Made by a program: the position numbers and the translations under genes | Shown: positions 26,329 through 34,562 of the stretch, one piece after another | How the letters are laid out: each line of letters begins with the position of its first letter | How positions within the stretch are numbered: position 1 is the first letter of the stretch | DNA from: Paracoccaceae bacterium | Lineage (GTDB): Bacteria > Pseudomonadota > Alphaproteobacteria > Rhodobacterales > Rhodobacteraceae | NCBI GenBank assembly: GCA_027489355.1 | Contig: JAIXZY010000066.1 | Coordinates: 62,001-126,000 of the forward strand | Direction of reading: 5' to 3' | DNA length: 64,000 nucleotides | Notes under the pieces: generated by a model | The model's input: the letters and a program-made list of their open reading frames with translations, nothing else | Database searches by the model: none | Told to the model about the DNA's origin: nothing

Positions 26329-26700
26329 TCCTTCCCCGGAATGGATCGCACGGCTTGCCGGTTTGCCTGTCCACGCTGGACAGACAGCGCATCCTGTTTC
26401 CGATCAATGGGTTACCGGCGGACGTTAACCCGGCGTTAGCTGCGACTCATACCCGACGGTCCAGTCGGCCCGTGTTCCGCGCGATCTTCCGGTAGCCCCG
26501 TTCCCCCCGCGCGCCAAGCCAGGCCGAACCCCGCGGGTCGATGCCTGACACCTGCCGAAAGCGCGCCTCGGCCGCGTTGATCCTGCCTAGGGGGATCAGG
26601 CTGGGGCCGAAATGGATTGCCCTTCAATGTCACGGAGCCGACCATCGGGTTGCCGTTCAGGAATCAGGCCCGGGGGGCATGCCAGACCTTTCGCCAAGGC
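26329..26700. other. Convergent intergenic region containing a composite repeat, no gene seen
   Basis: 372 bp between the convergent ends of the flavoprotein gene and kdsA. Its first part holds composite element A (separate entry). The rest has a weak hairpin around GATCCTGCCTAGGGGGATC near 26579-26597. Track ORFs crossing it are shadows. A small RNA gene is possible but not supported by a promoter that I can identify. Confidence 0.55.
26366..26440 (+). repeat. Composite intergenic element, copy A (palindrome + GATCAA + CtrA-like box)
   Basis: The plus strand reads CTGTCCACGCTGGACAG (palindrome), GATCAA at offset 36, and GCGGACGTTAAC at about offset 52-63, followed after six bases by TTA. 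The last part, TTAA-N7-TTAG, is one base off the CtrA consensus. The same blocks at the same offsets occur on the minus strand at 39655-39729; my ungapped hand alignment gives 49 identical bases of 75. It lies between convergent genes. Confidence 0.65.
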
Positions 26701-27531
26701 TCAGACCCGCAGGGGGTCGGCCTTGGCCAGGCGGTCGAACTGCATCAGGCTGGCGACGAGCGCCGGCATCTGCTCAAGCGGGATCATGTTCGGCCCGGCC
26801 GAGGGGGCGCGGTCCGGGTCCTCATGCGTCTCGATGAACACGCCTGCGATGCCAAGGCTTACCGCAGCGCGCGCCATGACCGGCGCAAACTCGCGCTGCC
26901 CGCCCGAGGAATTGCCCTGTCCCCCCGGTTGCTGCACCGAATGGGTGGCGTCCATGATGATCGGGTAGCCGGTCCTTGCCATGATCGGCAAGCTGCGCAT
27001 GTCGGCGACGAGGGTGTTGTAGCCGAAGCTGACACCGCGTTCGGTCAGAAGGATCCGGTCGTTGCCGGTGCTTGCGACCTTGGCCGCGACGTTGGCCATA
27101 TCCCAGGGTGCGAGGAACTGGCCCTTCTTCACGTTCACCACCGCCCCGGTTTCGCCGGCGGCCAGCAGAAGATCGGTCTGGCGGCAGAGGAAGGCCGGAA
27201 TCTGGATCACGTCGACCACCGTCGCCGCCTCGCGCGCCTGGCCCGCGTCGTGGACATCGGTCAGGACCGGCATCCCCATCGCGCGCACGGCCTCCAGCAC
27301 CTTCAGGCCGGCCTCCATCCCCATGCCGCGCTTGCCGGACAGCGACGTGCGGTTGGCCTTGTCGTAGCTCGCCTTGAAGACGTATTGCGCCCCCGCCGCC
27401 GCGCAGGCCTCGGCCATCCGGCCCGCGATCATCTGGGCATGGGTTTGGCTTTCCAGCTGGCAGGGACCCGCGATCACCAGAAGTGGCCGGTCATTGCCGA
27501 CGGTCAGCCCGCCGATCGTCACATCCGTCAT
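26701..27531 (-). CDS. kdsA: 3-deoxy-D-manno-octulosonate 8-phosphate synthase
   Basis: 276 residues, the standard KdsA length. It condenses phosphoenolpyruvate with arabinose-5-phosphate to make Kdo-8-phosphate for LPS or capsule linkers. Family motifs are IAGPCQLES, FKASYDKANRTS, GLKVLEAVRAMGMPVLTDVH, VDVIQIPAFLCRQTDLL and MDATHSVQQPGGQG. The Asn in YDKAN and the Cys in AFLCRQ do not by themselves settle whether it is metal-dependent. It starts 10 bp after kpsE and probably belongs to the same transcript. Confidence 0.96.
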   Translation of the reverse strand: MTDVTIGGLTVGNDRPLLVIAGPCQLESQTHAQMIAGRMAEACAAAGAQYVFKASYDKANRTSLSGKRGMGMEAGLKVLEAVRAMGMPVLTDVHDAGQAREAATVVDVIQIPAFLCRQTDLLLAAGETGAVVNVKKGQFLAPWDMANVAAKVASTGNDRILLTERGVSFGYNTLVADMRSLPIMARTGYPIIMDATHSVQQPGGQGNSSGGQREFAPVMARAAVSLGIAGVFIETHEDPDRAPSAGPNMIPLEQMPALVASLMQFDRLAKADPLRV

Positions 27532-27541
27532 GCGCTTGCCC

Positions 27542-29224
27542 TTACGACGAGACCTGTTCCCGCAGGATCGCGGCGGTCATCGAGACCATGAGGTAAATTC
27601 CCAGCATGATCAACATGGTCACCAGCGTGTTCTCGAATGCGCGGGGGAAGGCGGGTTCGTCCGGCGGAATCGGGCTGACCGACAGCGACAGGTAGCGGAC
27701 TTGACGATTGGCCTCGATCCGCGACGTCTCCATCGCCTGCAGCGCCTGGGCCAGCAGCATCTGCCGGGTCTGCAGATCGGCCTGCGCGACCAGAAGCTGG
27801 CCCTGGACCTCGGCCAGGCTGGTCTCGCCCCCGTTCGTCTCGGTCATCCGCGCGCGCAGGTCGGCGATCTGGGACTCCAGCGTGGCGATGCGGCGCTTGA
27901 TCGGCTCCATCCGGGCCTGGTTCGGCTCGGCATTCGATTCCATCTGCGCCAGCGCCAGGCGTTCCTGCACCAGCTGGTTTTCAAGCCCCGAGATCTGGCC
28001 GACGATCAGCCCGACTTCGGTCTCTGACGAGAGAATCTTGAACTTCTCCTGCAGCTCGATGAGCTTCTTCTGCGACTCGGCCAGTGAGGCCTGCGCCGCG
28101 TCATACCCCGCCTGCGCATCCTTCATCTGGTCGGCCCGCAGCCGCTGTGTCAGATGGTCGACCTGTCCCTCGGCATAGGCGATCAGCTGCTTCGACCAGG
28201 CGGCCGCAACCTGCGGGTCGGCGGCGATCACGTCCATGCGGATCACGCCCTCGGTCGTGTCGAACGAGATTTTCAGGAACTTGCGGTAGACCTTGTAGGC
28301 CGCCTCAAGCCCGGCATCGGCCTCCAGCCGCTGCAAGGGGTCGATCGTCTCGCTCTGGAAATGGGCGCGGAAGCCCAGATCCTCATCCAGCCGCGCCATC
28401 GCCTCGCGTGATTGCAGGTAGCCCTGGACGGCGATCGAATCCTGCGAGGTGGCAAAGGCCGTGCCCGAAAAGAGCCCGCCAAGCGATCCCCCGGTCGAGG
28501 CCGGCCCCGCCTGCTGGATCACGAACTCGGACCGGACCGAATACATCGGTGTCGCGATCATGTAGAAATACCAGCCTGCAAGCAGCGTCGGCAGCATGAC
28601 GAAGGCGAACAGCCGCGCGGCCAGCAGGGCAAGACGGCGGCGGCGGCGGCGGGCGATGTCCTGCTGCATCCGCAGGATTTCGGCCGCCTGGTTCACCTCG
28701 GCGCGCTGCTCGGTCGAGGGCAGCTGGACCGGCTTCGCCTTCTTCGGCAGCTGCACGCCGTCGCCGGGCAGGCGTGCGAGTTCGCGGCCGGGGGCGCGGA
28801 CGGGGGACTCTGCCGGGGCGGGCGAGGGCGAGACCACCCGCAGAATCGAGGCGCGCGAGAAGGGGTCGACCCCGGCCTCGCGCAGAAGGCGGACGGCATC
28901 GGCCTCGGATGCGGGGGCAAGCCGGTTCTTCTGCGCAATCAGGAAGGCCCGCTTCAGCTGGCGTTCGGTAAGCCCCTCGGCCAGGATTGCAGCGTTGACG
29001 GCGGCGATCTCTTCGGGCGTGACGGCGCGCTGGACCGCGGGGGCAGTGGCGGCCGTAGCTTCGAGGTCCGGGCCGGACGCGGGCCGGTCCTCGGGGCGGC
29101 GGAAGTCCATGTTGCCGAACCCGTCATCCCCGGTGTCGAACATCTGGCCGCTGTCCCCGGCGCCAAGGGCCGAGCGGTCAACCGGCCGGGTGTGATAGCG
29201 GGCGACCTTAGGCGTCGTAGTCAT
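27542..29224 (-). CDS. kpsE: Capsule polysaccharide export inner-membrane protein (KpsE/CtrB-type PCP)
   Basis: 560 residues from the ATG at 29224, inside the last codons of kpsT; the track start 16 codons earlier is less likely. A roughly 150-residue low-complexity cytoplasmic extension precedes a first membrane helix (LALLAARLFAFVMLPTLLAGWYF). A long periplasmic coiled-coil region rich in Glu/Gln/Leu and a C-terminal helix (NTLVTMLIMLGIYLMVSMTAAIL) follow. This is the polysaccharide co-polymerase topology of KpsE-type proteins, which link the ABC exporter to the outer-membrane channel. The N-terminal extension is longer than in E. coli KpsE. Confidence 0.85.
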   Translation of the reverse strand: MTTTPKVARYHTRPVDRSALGAGDSGQMFDTGDDGFGNMDFRRPEDRPASGPDLEATAATAPAVQRAVTPEEIAAVNAAILAEGLTERQLKRAFLIAQKNRLAPASEADAVRLLREAGVDPFSRASILRVVSPSPAPAESPVRAPGRELARLPGDGVQLPKKAKPVQLPSTEQRAEVNQAAEILRMQQDIARRRRRRLALLAARLFAFVMLPTLLAGWYFYMIATPMYSVRSEFVIQQAGPASTGGSLGGLFSGTAFATSQDSIAVQGYLQSREAMARLDEDLGFRAHFQSETIDPLQRLEADAGLEAAYKVYRKFLKISFDTTEGVIRMDVIAADPQVAAAWSKQLIAYAEGQVDHLTQRLRADQMKDAQAGYDAAQASLAESQKKLIELQEKFKILSSETEVGLIVGQISGLENQLVQERLALAQMESNAEPNQARMEPIKRRIATLESQIADLRARMTETNGGETSLAEVQGQLLVAQADLQTRQMLLAQALQAMETSRIEANRQVRYLSLSVSPIPPDEPAFPRAFENTLVTMLIMLGIYLMVSMTAAILREQVSS

Positions 29225-29861
29225 AAAGCCGTTTCGCTTCTTCAAGGGTCTCGAACTGGTAGAGCTGGCCATTGCGCAGCACGGCGGCGCTGCGACAGAA
29301 CTTCTCCAGCGTCCTGGGCGAGTGCGAGACGATCACGACGGTCGAATTCTTCAGGCGTTCCTTGAGGATGTTGCCGGCCTTGCGGTTGAATTCGACATCC
29401 GCGGTGGCGGGCATCCCCTCGTCGATCAGGTAGATGTCGAACTCGATCGACAGCAGGAGCGAGAACGAGAACCGGCTGCGCATCCCCGAGGAATAGGTGG
29501 CCAGCGGCATCTCGAAATATTCGCCAAGGCCGCAGACCCAGCGGCAGAAGCTTTCCACGTAATCTGGGTCCAGCCCGTACAGCCGGGCGATGTAGCGGCA
29601 GTTTTCCTTGGCGGAATGCTTGTTGTTCACCCCGCCCATGAAGCCCAGCGGGAACGACACGCGCGAGGTCTTGCGGATCGAGCCTTCGTCGGGCTTCTCC
29701 AGCCCGGCCATCATGTTGATGATCGTGGTCTTGCCGGTGCCGTTGCCGGCCAGGATGCCAAGCGAGTTGCCCAGCTCGACGCGGAAGGAGGCACGGTCAA
29801 GGATCACCTTGCGCTGCGTTCCCGTCCAGAAGGATTTCGATACGTCCCGAAACTCGATCAT
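29208..29861 (-). CDS. kpsT: Capsule polysaccharide ABC exporter ATPase (KpsT-type)
   Basis: 217 residues from the ATG at 29861, the normal KpsT size; the track start adds 21 codons. It has Walker A AGNGTGKTT (38-46), the signature YSSGMRSRFSFSLLLS and Walker B region IYLIDEGM, then VSHSPRTLEKFC as the switch His region. It powers export of a Kdo-linked or related polysaccharide. The partner permease KpsM, usually adjacent, is not in this window. The 3' end overlaps kpsE by 17 bp. Confidence 0.88.
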   Translation of the reverse strand: MIEFRDVSKSFWTGTQRKVILDRASFRVELGNSLGILAGNGTGKTTIINMMAGLEKPDEGSIRKTSRVSFPLGFMGGVNNKHSAKENCRYIARLYGLDPDYVESFCRWVCGLGEYFEMPLATYSSGMRSRFSFSLLLSIEFDIYLIDEGMPATADVEFNRKAGNILKERLKNSTVVIVSHSPRTLEKFCRSAAVLRNGQLYQFETLEEAKRLYDYDA

Positions 29862-29978
29862 CCGCCGCCTCGGCACCCGTGGATCGGGCGTCCGTCTCTT
29901 GGTGTACGGCCATACCGTTAACATCGCGTTTGTGGCCTTTAAAGGGCCGAGGTGGCGCGTTTTCCGTGGTGGGGCCGG

Positions 29979-31202
29979 TCAGGCGATGCCTTGCCGGGCG
30001 CGCGGGCGGGCCAGAAGCAGGGCGGCGGGTCCGGCAAGCAGGCTGATCGCCAGGCCCAGCCGCGCGGCCTCCTGCATGGCGCCGCCGGGCAGCGCGGTGG
30101 CAAGGCTCAGGACGGGGAGGGTGAAGCCCATGCCCATGATCAGCGTGATCCGCAGCACGTCGCGCAGGGAGATTCCGGACGGCAGGCGCAGGCCCAGCAT
30201 GGCGGCAAGGCCAAGCCCGATCACGATCATTCCCAGCGGCCGGCCGATCCAGAGCGCGGCCAGCGTGGTCAGCGTGGTTGGGGCGAAGGCCGAAAGGTCC
30301 ACCCCGCCGCGCGTCAGGCCGAACACGAACAGGATCGCGGTCAGCGGCCAGGCAAGCGCATGTGTCAGGCGGTTCAGCGGATCGTGCAGAAGTTCCTCGG
30401 CCTCGGCGAAAAGGCCGAAGCTGCGGTCGGCATGGGCGATGGCGGGGATCACCGGCAGCAGGCCCAGGACCGGGGGCAGGCCCGAGGCGGCGACGCCGAT
30501 CCAGGACAGAAGTCCGGCGGCGACATAGGGCAGAAGCCGCTGGCTTGCGCGCCGCTGCGTCTCGGGTGCGTCAGGATCGGGGGTGCGGCCGAAAAACGCC
30601 CAGGTGATCAGCGTCGCCGCAAGGGGCAAGAGCAGCCAGACCAGGCGCAGGGACACGGAAGGATGCGTGAGCCCCGCGATCAGCAGGGCAAGAATGTCCG
30701 TGGCGATGGCGAGAAGCAGCAAAAGGTGCAGTGCGGCGTGGCCGGGCCCGAAGACCGCACGTCCGACGAGAAAGCAAAGAAGCACGTCGCTTCCCAGCGG
30801 CACCTGCCATCCGGTTGCGAAACCAGCCTCCTCGGCGGTCTCGATCAGTGCGGCGGTTGCGATCCAGACCAGCGCGGCACCGACCAGCCCGCCAAGGGTG
30901 AGCCCGGCCGGAAGCGCGGCCTGCCGTCCCTTGAGCGAGCCGTGCTCCAGCGTCAGGGCCTCCCAGAGCTCCTTGCCGATGAAGAACAGGAAGAGCGCCA
31001 TCGCCCCGTCCGCCACAATGTTCAGCGGCGTGAGGCTGAAGGGCAGCGGGGCGAGCCAGGAGGGCAGTGCGAGGTCGAGCAGACGCCACTCGACCGCGTC
31101 GTAATAGCTGGCGGGCGCGACGTTGACCCAGAGCGTCGCCGCCGAGGCGCCGCCGAGCAGGGCCTGGGCGAAACGGGGCACGAAACTGGAGACGCGATAC
31201 AT
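29979..31202 (-). CDS. nhaA: NhaA-family Na+/H+ antiporter, divergent
   Basis: 407 residues from the ATG at 31202 (GAGGG upstream); earlier in-frame ATGs exist. The membrane profile and the segments MALFLFFIGKELWEAL, FATGWQVPLGSDVLLCFLVG and HALAWPLTAILFVFGLTRGGV place it in NhaA. Compared with E. coli NhaA the ion-site pair Asp163-Asp164 reads Thr-Asp (LAIATDILAL), Asp133 is kept, and Lys300 (IGKPLG) is Arg (IGRPLG). Transport stoichiometry or ion preference may therefore differ. Confidence 0.8.
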   Translation of the reverse strand: MYRVSSFVPRFAQALLGGASAATLWVNVAPASYYDAVEWRLLDLALPSWLAPLPFSLTPLNIVADGAMALFLFFIGKELWEALTLEHGSLKGRQAALPAGLTLGGLVGAALVWIATAALIETAEEAGFATGWQVPLGSDVLLCFLVGRAVFGPGHAALHLLLLLAIATDILALLIAGLTHPSVSLRLVWLLLPLAATLITWAFFGRTPDPDAPETQRRASQRLLPYVAAGLLSWIGVAASGLPPVLGLLPVIPAIAHADRSFGLFAEAEELLHDPLNRLTHALAWPLTAILFVFGLTRGGVDLSAFAPTTLTTLAALWIGRPLGMIVIGLGLAAMLGLRLPSGISLRDVLRITLIMGMGFTLPVLSLATALPGGAMQEAARLGLAISLLAGPAALLLARPRARQGIA

Positions 31203-31350
31203 GCGGACCCTCGGCAGGATTTTCGCCATTTGAGCCGGGAACTGGCCGGTCCGCAATGGGCCTCTGGCGGCGGGGGAGCCGTCGCCGGGGGCATCGAACC
31301 CCCGCCGACGGCGCTGCCGCGGAGCGGGGTCGGACGGTGTGCCCTGTCAC

Positions 31351-31393
31351 GGGCGGCGGATGCCTCCGGCGGGGATATTTCTGGAAGGGAAAG
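31351..31393 (+). repeat. CCTCCGGCGGG intergenic element, copy 1
   Basis: GGCGGATGCCTCCGGCGGGG followed by ATATTTCTGGAAGGGAAAG lies between the nhaA start and the uracil-DNA-glycosylase-family gene. It aligns almost base for base with the copy after the SseB-family gene. CCTCCGGCGGGnnTATTT is, from memory, common between genes in this order of bacteria. Confidence 0.6.
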
Positions 31394-31440
31394 CGGGGTG
31401 CGGGGTTGCCCGGCGGGGCTGGAGGGGCCAGCTTGAGGCG

Positions 31441-32019
31441 ATGGGATTGAGCGAGGATATTCGGGCCTGCCGGCTTTGCGCCACCCGGTTCGCCGGGACC
31501 GCGACGGGTCACGATCCGCGGCCGGTGGTCTGGTTCCGCCCCGGTGCCCGGGTGCTGGTGGCGGGGCAGGCGCCCGGCCTGCGGGTGCACGAAAGCGGGC
31601 GGCCCTTCACCGACCGCTCCGGCGACCGGTTGCGCGACTGGATGGGCGTGACGGAGGCGGAGTTCTACGACCTGTCGCGCGTGGCGGTGGTGCCGATGGC
31701 CTTCTGCTTTCCCGGCTACGACGCGAAGGGCGCGGACCTTCCGCCGCCGCCGTCCTGTGCCGCCACCTGGCGCGGGCGGGTCATGGCCGAACTGGGCGAG
31801 GTGCCGCTGACGCTTCTGGTCGGCGGCGCGGCGATCCGCTGGCATCTGGGCCTGCGCGACGTGACACGGGCCGTGGCTGACTGGCGCATCCCCGCCGCGC
31901 GCGGCGTCTTTCCCTTGCCGCATCCCTCGTGGCGGAATACGGGGTGGCTGAAACGTCACCCCTGGTTCGAGGCCGATCTCCTTCCGGTTCTCCGCCAGCG
32001 CGTGCGGGAGGTTCTTTAG
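31441..32019 (+). CDS. Uracil-DNA glycosylase superfamily protein (COG1573-like)
   Basis: 192 residues from the ATG at 31441; the upstream 34 codons in the track overlap the intergenic repeat and are not coding-like. It starts LSEDIRACRLCATRF, followed by VLVAGQAPGLRVHESGRPFTDRSGDRLRDWMG, a UDG-fold motif-1 region, and HPSWRN near the C terminus as the motif-2-type segment. A CxxC at the N terminus is present, but not the four spaced cysteines of family 4 Fe-S UDGs. A DNA-repair role is inferred from the fold only. The stop adjoins the SseB-family ATG. Confidence 0.78.
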   Translation: MGLSEDIRACRLCATRFAGTATGHDPRPVVWFRPGARVLVAGQAPGLRVHESGRPFTDRSGDRLRDWMGVTEAEFYDLSRVAVVPMAFCFPGYDAKGADLPPPPSCAATWRGRVMAELGEVPLTLLVGGAAIRWHLGLRDVTRAVADWRIPAARGVFPLPHPSWRNTGWLKRHPWFEADLLPVLRQRVREVL

Positions 32020-32808
32020 ATGTCCGACGTCGTCACCCTGCTGGATGCGGCCCACGCCGCCGTCTCGGCCGATCCCGGCAACGAGGCGCTGCGGCTGCGC
32101 TTCTTCGAGCGGCTGGCCGATGGCGAGATGGTCCTCCTGCTGGAGCGCGAGGCCGAAGGGGAAAGCCTGGAGCCCAAGGTCTTCGACCTGGAGGACGGCC
32201 CGGTCGTCCTGGTCTTCGACCGAGAGGAGCGGCTGGCCAGCTTCACCGGCGGAATCGCCCCCTATGCAGCACTGCCGGGCCGGGTGATCGCGGGGCTTCT
32301 GAAGGGGCAGGGCATCGGGATGGGGGTGAACCTCGGCGTCGCACCCTCTTCGATGCTGCTGCCCCCCGAGGCGATGGACTGGCTGGCCGAGACGCTGGAA
32401 GAGGCACCCGAAGAGGTCGAGGCGCTTCCGCAGGAGTTCCTGCCGCCCTCGGTCCCCGAAGCGGTGATCGCGGCGCTGGATGCCAAGCTTGCGCGGGCGG
32501 GCGGGCTGGCCGTGGCCGCGCTGCTGGCGGGCGTGGTCTACAAGGGGGGGCGACGGGGCCACCTTCTGGCCCTGCTGGATGCCGTCGAGGGCGCGGAAGG
32601 CGCGCTCGCGCGGGCGATGAACGAGGCGCTGGTCTTTTCCGGCATCGAGGCGGGGGAACTTGACGTGGTCTTCCTGCCCTCGGTCGCGCCCGTCGCCCGG
32701 TCGATGGGACGCGTCGCGCTGAAGTTCGACCTCCCCGCGCCCGAAGTGCAGGATCTTTCCCCCGCCGCACCGGGGATGGACCCGTCGCGGCCCCCGAAAC
32801 TGCGGTAG
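32020..32808 (+). CDS. SseB-family protein
   Basis: 262 residues. The N-terminal half has the SseB pattern: NEALRLRFFERLADGEMVLLLE, then GPVVLVFDREERLASFTGG and GLGV-type hydrophobic strands ending GVNLGVAPSSMLLPPEAMDWL. The C-terminal half resembles the SseB C-terminal domain. Function is unclear; E. coli SseB was linked to enhanced serine sensitivity. It starts immediately after the uracil-DNA-glycosylase-family stop, so both are probably cotranscribed. Confidence 0.75.
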   Translation: MSDVVTLLDAAHAAVSADPGNEALRLRFFERLADGEMVLLLEREAEGESLEPKVFDLEDGPVVLVFDREERLASFTGGIAPYAALPGRVIAGLLKGQGIGMGVNLGVAPSSMLLPPEAMDWLAETLEEAPEEVEALPQEFLPPSVPEAVIAALDAKLARAGGLAVAALLAGVVYKGGRRGHLLALLDAVEGAEGALARAMNEALVFSGIEAGELDVVFLPSVAPVARSMGRVALKFDLPAPEVQDLSPAAPGMDPSRPPKLR

Positions 32809-32816
32809 CTCCGGGT

Positions 32817-32862
32817 GCGGCGGGCGGAGCCTCCGGCGGGAGTATTTGGGAAAAGAGCAAGC
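32817..32862 (+). repeat. CCTCCGGCGGG intergenic element, copy 2
   Basis: GGCGGAGCCTCCGGCGGG followed by AGTATTTGGGAAAAGAGC lies between the SseB-family gene and the rplM promoter. It matches copy 1 at 31351 in order and spacing, with a purine-rich tail in both. Confidence 0.6.
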
Positions 32863-32934
32863 GCACTTTTGGGGTATAATGATACCGTTCTGGCAAGGTG
32901 CTGATAAACATATAGAAAATCTTGTTTCTGGTGC

Positions 32935-32963
32935 TTGACGCGTCGTGCGGCTTCGGCGATAAG
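32935..32963 (+). promoter_or_regulatory. Sigma-70-type promoter of rplM-rpsI
   Basis: TTGACG and GATAAG are separated by exactly 17 bases and lie 55 bp before the rplM start. This is the strongest housekeeping promoter that I can see in the window, as expected for a ribosomal protein operon. Confidence 0.65.
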
Positions 32964-33017
32964 CCCGCATCCGAGATTGTCGGGGGCCGTCAGGCCTCCT
33001 TTTCGTTAGGGACCACG

Positions 33018-33482
33018 ATGAAAACCTTCACCGCTACTCCGGCGGACATCGAGAAGAAGTGGATCCTGATCGACGCCGAGGGCGTCGTTCTGGGTCGCCT
33101 CGCCACGATCGTCGCCAACATCCTGCGCGGCAAGAACAAGCCGACCTTCACCCCCCACATGGACATGGGTGACAACGTCATCGTCATCAACGCCGACAAG
33201 GTGCAGATGACCGGCAAGAAGCGCGACGACAAGGTCTACTACTGGCACACCGGCCATCCGGGCGGCATCAAGCAGCGCACCGCGCGGCAGGTGCTGGAAG
33301 GCAACCACCCCGAGCGTGTGGTCGAAAAGGCCGTCGAGCGCATGATCACCCGCAACCGCCTGGGCCGTCAGCAGATGACCAACCTCCGCGTCTACGCCGG
33401 GGCCGCTCATCCGCATGAGGCGCAGCAGCCGACCGTTCTGGACGTCAAGGTCCTGAACCCGAAGAACACCCGGAGCGCGTGA
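33018..33482 (+). CDS. rplM: 50S ribosomal protein L13
   Basis: 154 residues from the ATG at 33018, preceded by AGGGA; the track start 32 codons upstream lies in the promoter. L13 signatures are [46 protein letters not shown] and [23 protein letters not shown], followed by HPHEAQQP. It assembles early on 23S rRNA. It is followed by rpsI with a 2-bp gap between stop and ATG. Confidence 0.97.
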   Translation: MKTFTATPADIEKKWILIDAEGVVLGRLATIVANILRGKNKPTFTPHMDMGDNVIVINADKVQMTGKKRDDKVYYWHTGHPGGIKQRTARQVLEGNHPERVVEKAVERMITRNRLGRQQMTNLRVYAGAAHPHEAQQPTVLDVKVLNPKNTRSA

Positions 33483-33484
33483 TC

Positions 33485-33967
33485 ATGGCCGATATCAAAT
33501 CCCTCGATGACCTGAAGTCGGCCGTGGGTTCCGCACCCGCCGCCGTCGAAGCTGCTCCGCGTCAGCCCGTCCGCGACAAGCTCGGCCGCTCCTATGCGAC
33601 CGGCAAGCGCAAGGACGCGGTCGCCCGCGTCTGGGTCAAGCCCGGTTCGGGCAAGGTCGTGGTCAACGGCAAGGAAATGGCGGTCTACTTCGCCCGTCCC
33701 GTGCTGCAGATGATCCTGAAGCAGCCCTTCACCGTGGCGAACGTGGAAGGCCAGTTCGACGTCTACGCGACCGTCGCTGGCGGCGGCCTCTCGGGCCAGG
33801 CTGGCGCCGTGAAGCACGGCATCTCGAAGGCGCTGCAGCTTTATGAGCCCGCCCTGCGCGGTGCGCTCAAGGCCGCGGGCTTCCTGACCCGCGACAGCCG
33901 CGTCGTCGAACGGAAGAAGTACGGCAAGCCGAAGGCCCGCCGCTCGTTCCAGTTCTCGAAGCGTTAA
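33485..33967 (+). CDS. rpsI: 30S ribosomal protein S9
   Basis: 160 residues from the ATG at 33485; the track GTG two codons earlier overlaps the rplM stop. A short acidic/Ala N-terminal extension precedes the S9 core: [74 protein letters not shown]. It ends with the basic SFQFSKR tail that reaches the P site. It forms a two-gene operon with rplM, closed by a terminator 38 bp downstream. Confidence 0.97.
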   Translation: MADIKSLDDLKSAVGSAPAAVEAAPRQPVRDKLGRSYATGKRKDAVARVWVKPGSGKVVVNGKEMAVYFARPVLQMILKQPFTVANVEGQFDVYATVAGGGLSGQAGAVKHGISKALQLYEPALRGALKAAGFLTRDSRVVERKKYGKPKARRSFQFSKR

Positions 33968-34005
33968 CAGCTCTCGCAGGGTACGCTTCGGCGCACCTTG
34001 CCCGG

Positions 34006-34032
34006 AAGGCCCGCCCCACCGGCGGGCCTTTT
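34006..34032 (+). terminator. Rho-independent terminator of rplM-rpsI
   Basis: AAGGCCCGCC, loop CCACC, GGCGGGCCTT form a perfect 10-bp stem followed by TTTT, 38 bp after the rpsI stop. Confidence 0.85.
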
Positions 34033-34135
34033 GCTTTGGGCCATTTGCCGCCGCCGCGGGCCGGCCTTTCAAGCGAACCTGCCCGCCCTCCGGCGATCCG
34101 CGCTAGACTGGCGCCTTCCAACGATGGAGGTCGAG

Positions 34136-34494
34136 ATGATTTCGGTTCGGTACATCGTGAACGACGTCGCTGCCTGCGTCGCCTTCTACCGCGACGTGCT
34201 TGGCTTTGCCGTCGAGATGCACCCCGGCCCCGGTTTCGCAGCCCTCACGCGGGGCGACCTCCGGTTGCTGCTGAACGCGCCGGGGCAGGGTGGGGCCGGG
34301 GTTGCCGGCGGTGCGCCGCAGCCGGGTGGCTGGAACCGCTTCCAGATCGCGACCGACGACCTGGACGCGCTGGTCGCAAGTCTGCGGGACAGGGGGCGGC
34401 CTTCCGGGGCGAGACGGTCGAAGGCCGCGGCGGGCGGCAGTGCCTGGTCGAGGACCCTTCCGGCAACCTGGTGGAGCTGTTCCAGCCCGGCTGA
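34136..34494 (+). pseudogene. VOC (glyoxalase/bleomycin-resistance) family gene with a one-base frameshift
   Basis: The ATG at 34136 follows GGAGG five bases upstream. The first frame gives a VOC N-terminal half (ISVRYIVNDVAACVAFYRDVLGF) up to LVASLRDRG. The C-terminal half (AFRGETVEGRGGRQCLVEDP, then SGNLVELFQPG and a stop) is in the next frame. The break falls at a run of five G at 34392-34396; six G would restore a 119-residue protein. The track ORFs 33998-34813 and 34036-34494 each hold one half. It may be a sequencing error, phase variation or true inactivation. Confidence 0.82.
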
Positions 34495-34521
34495 AAAAGA
34501 AGGGCCGGGAAAACCCGGCCC
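34494..34521 (-). terminator. Terminator of the DUF1127 gene
   Basis: GGGCCGGG-AAAA-CCCGGCCC is a perfect 8-bp stem. On the minus strand it is followed by TTCTTTTT, so it terminates the DUF1127 transcript that ends 42 bp upstream. It abuts the stop codon of the convergent VOC gene. Confidence 0.7.
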
Positions 34522-34562
34522 AGTCAGGGGTAAGAGCGAAGAAATCGCTCGGGGATTCTGGC

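Noticed and set aside
31280-31345. tRNA-like GC-rich stretch containing a TCGAACCCCCG-like T-loop upstream of the UDG-family gene
   Set aside because: No matching acceptor, D or anticodon stems could be folded around it.
30571-32970. 799-residue minus-strand ORF across the UDG-family and SseB-family genes
   Set aside because: Crosses two convincing plus-strand genes and the intergenic repeats; Arg/Pro/His-rich composition.
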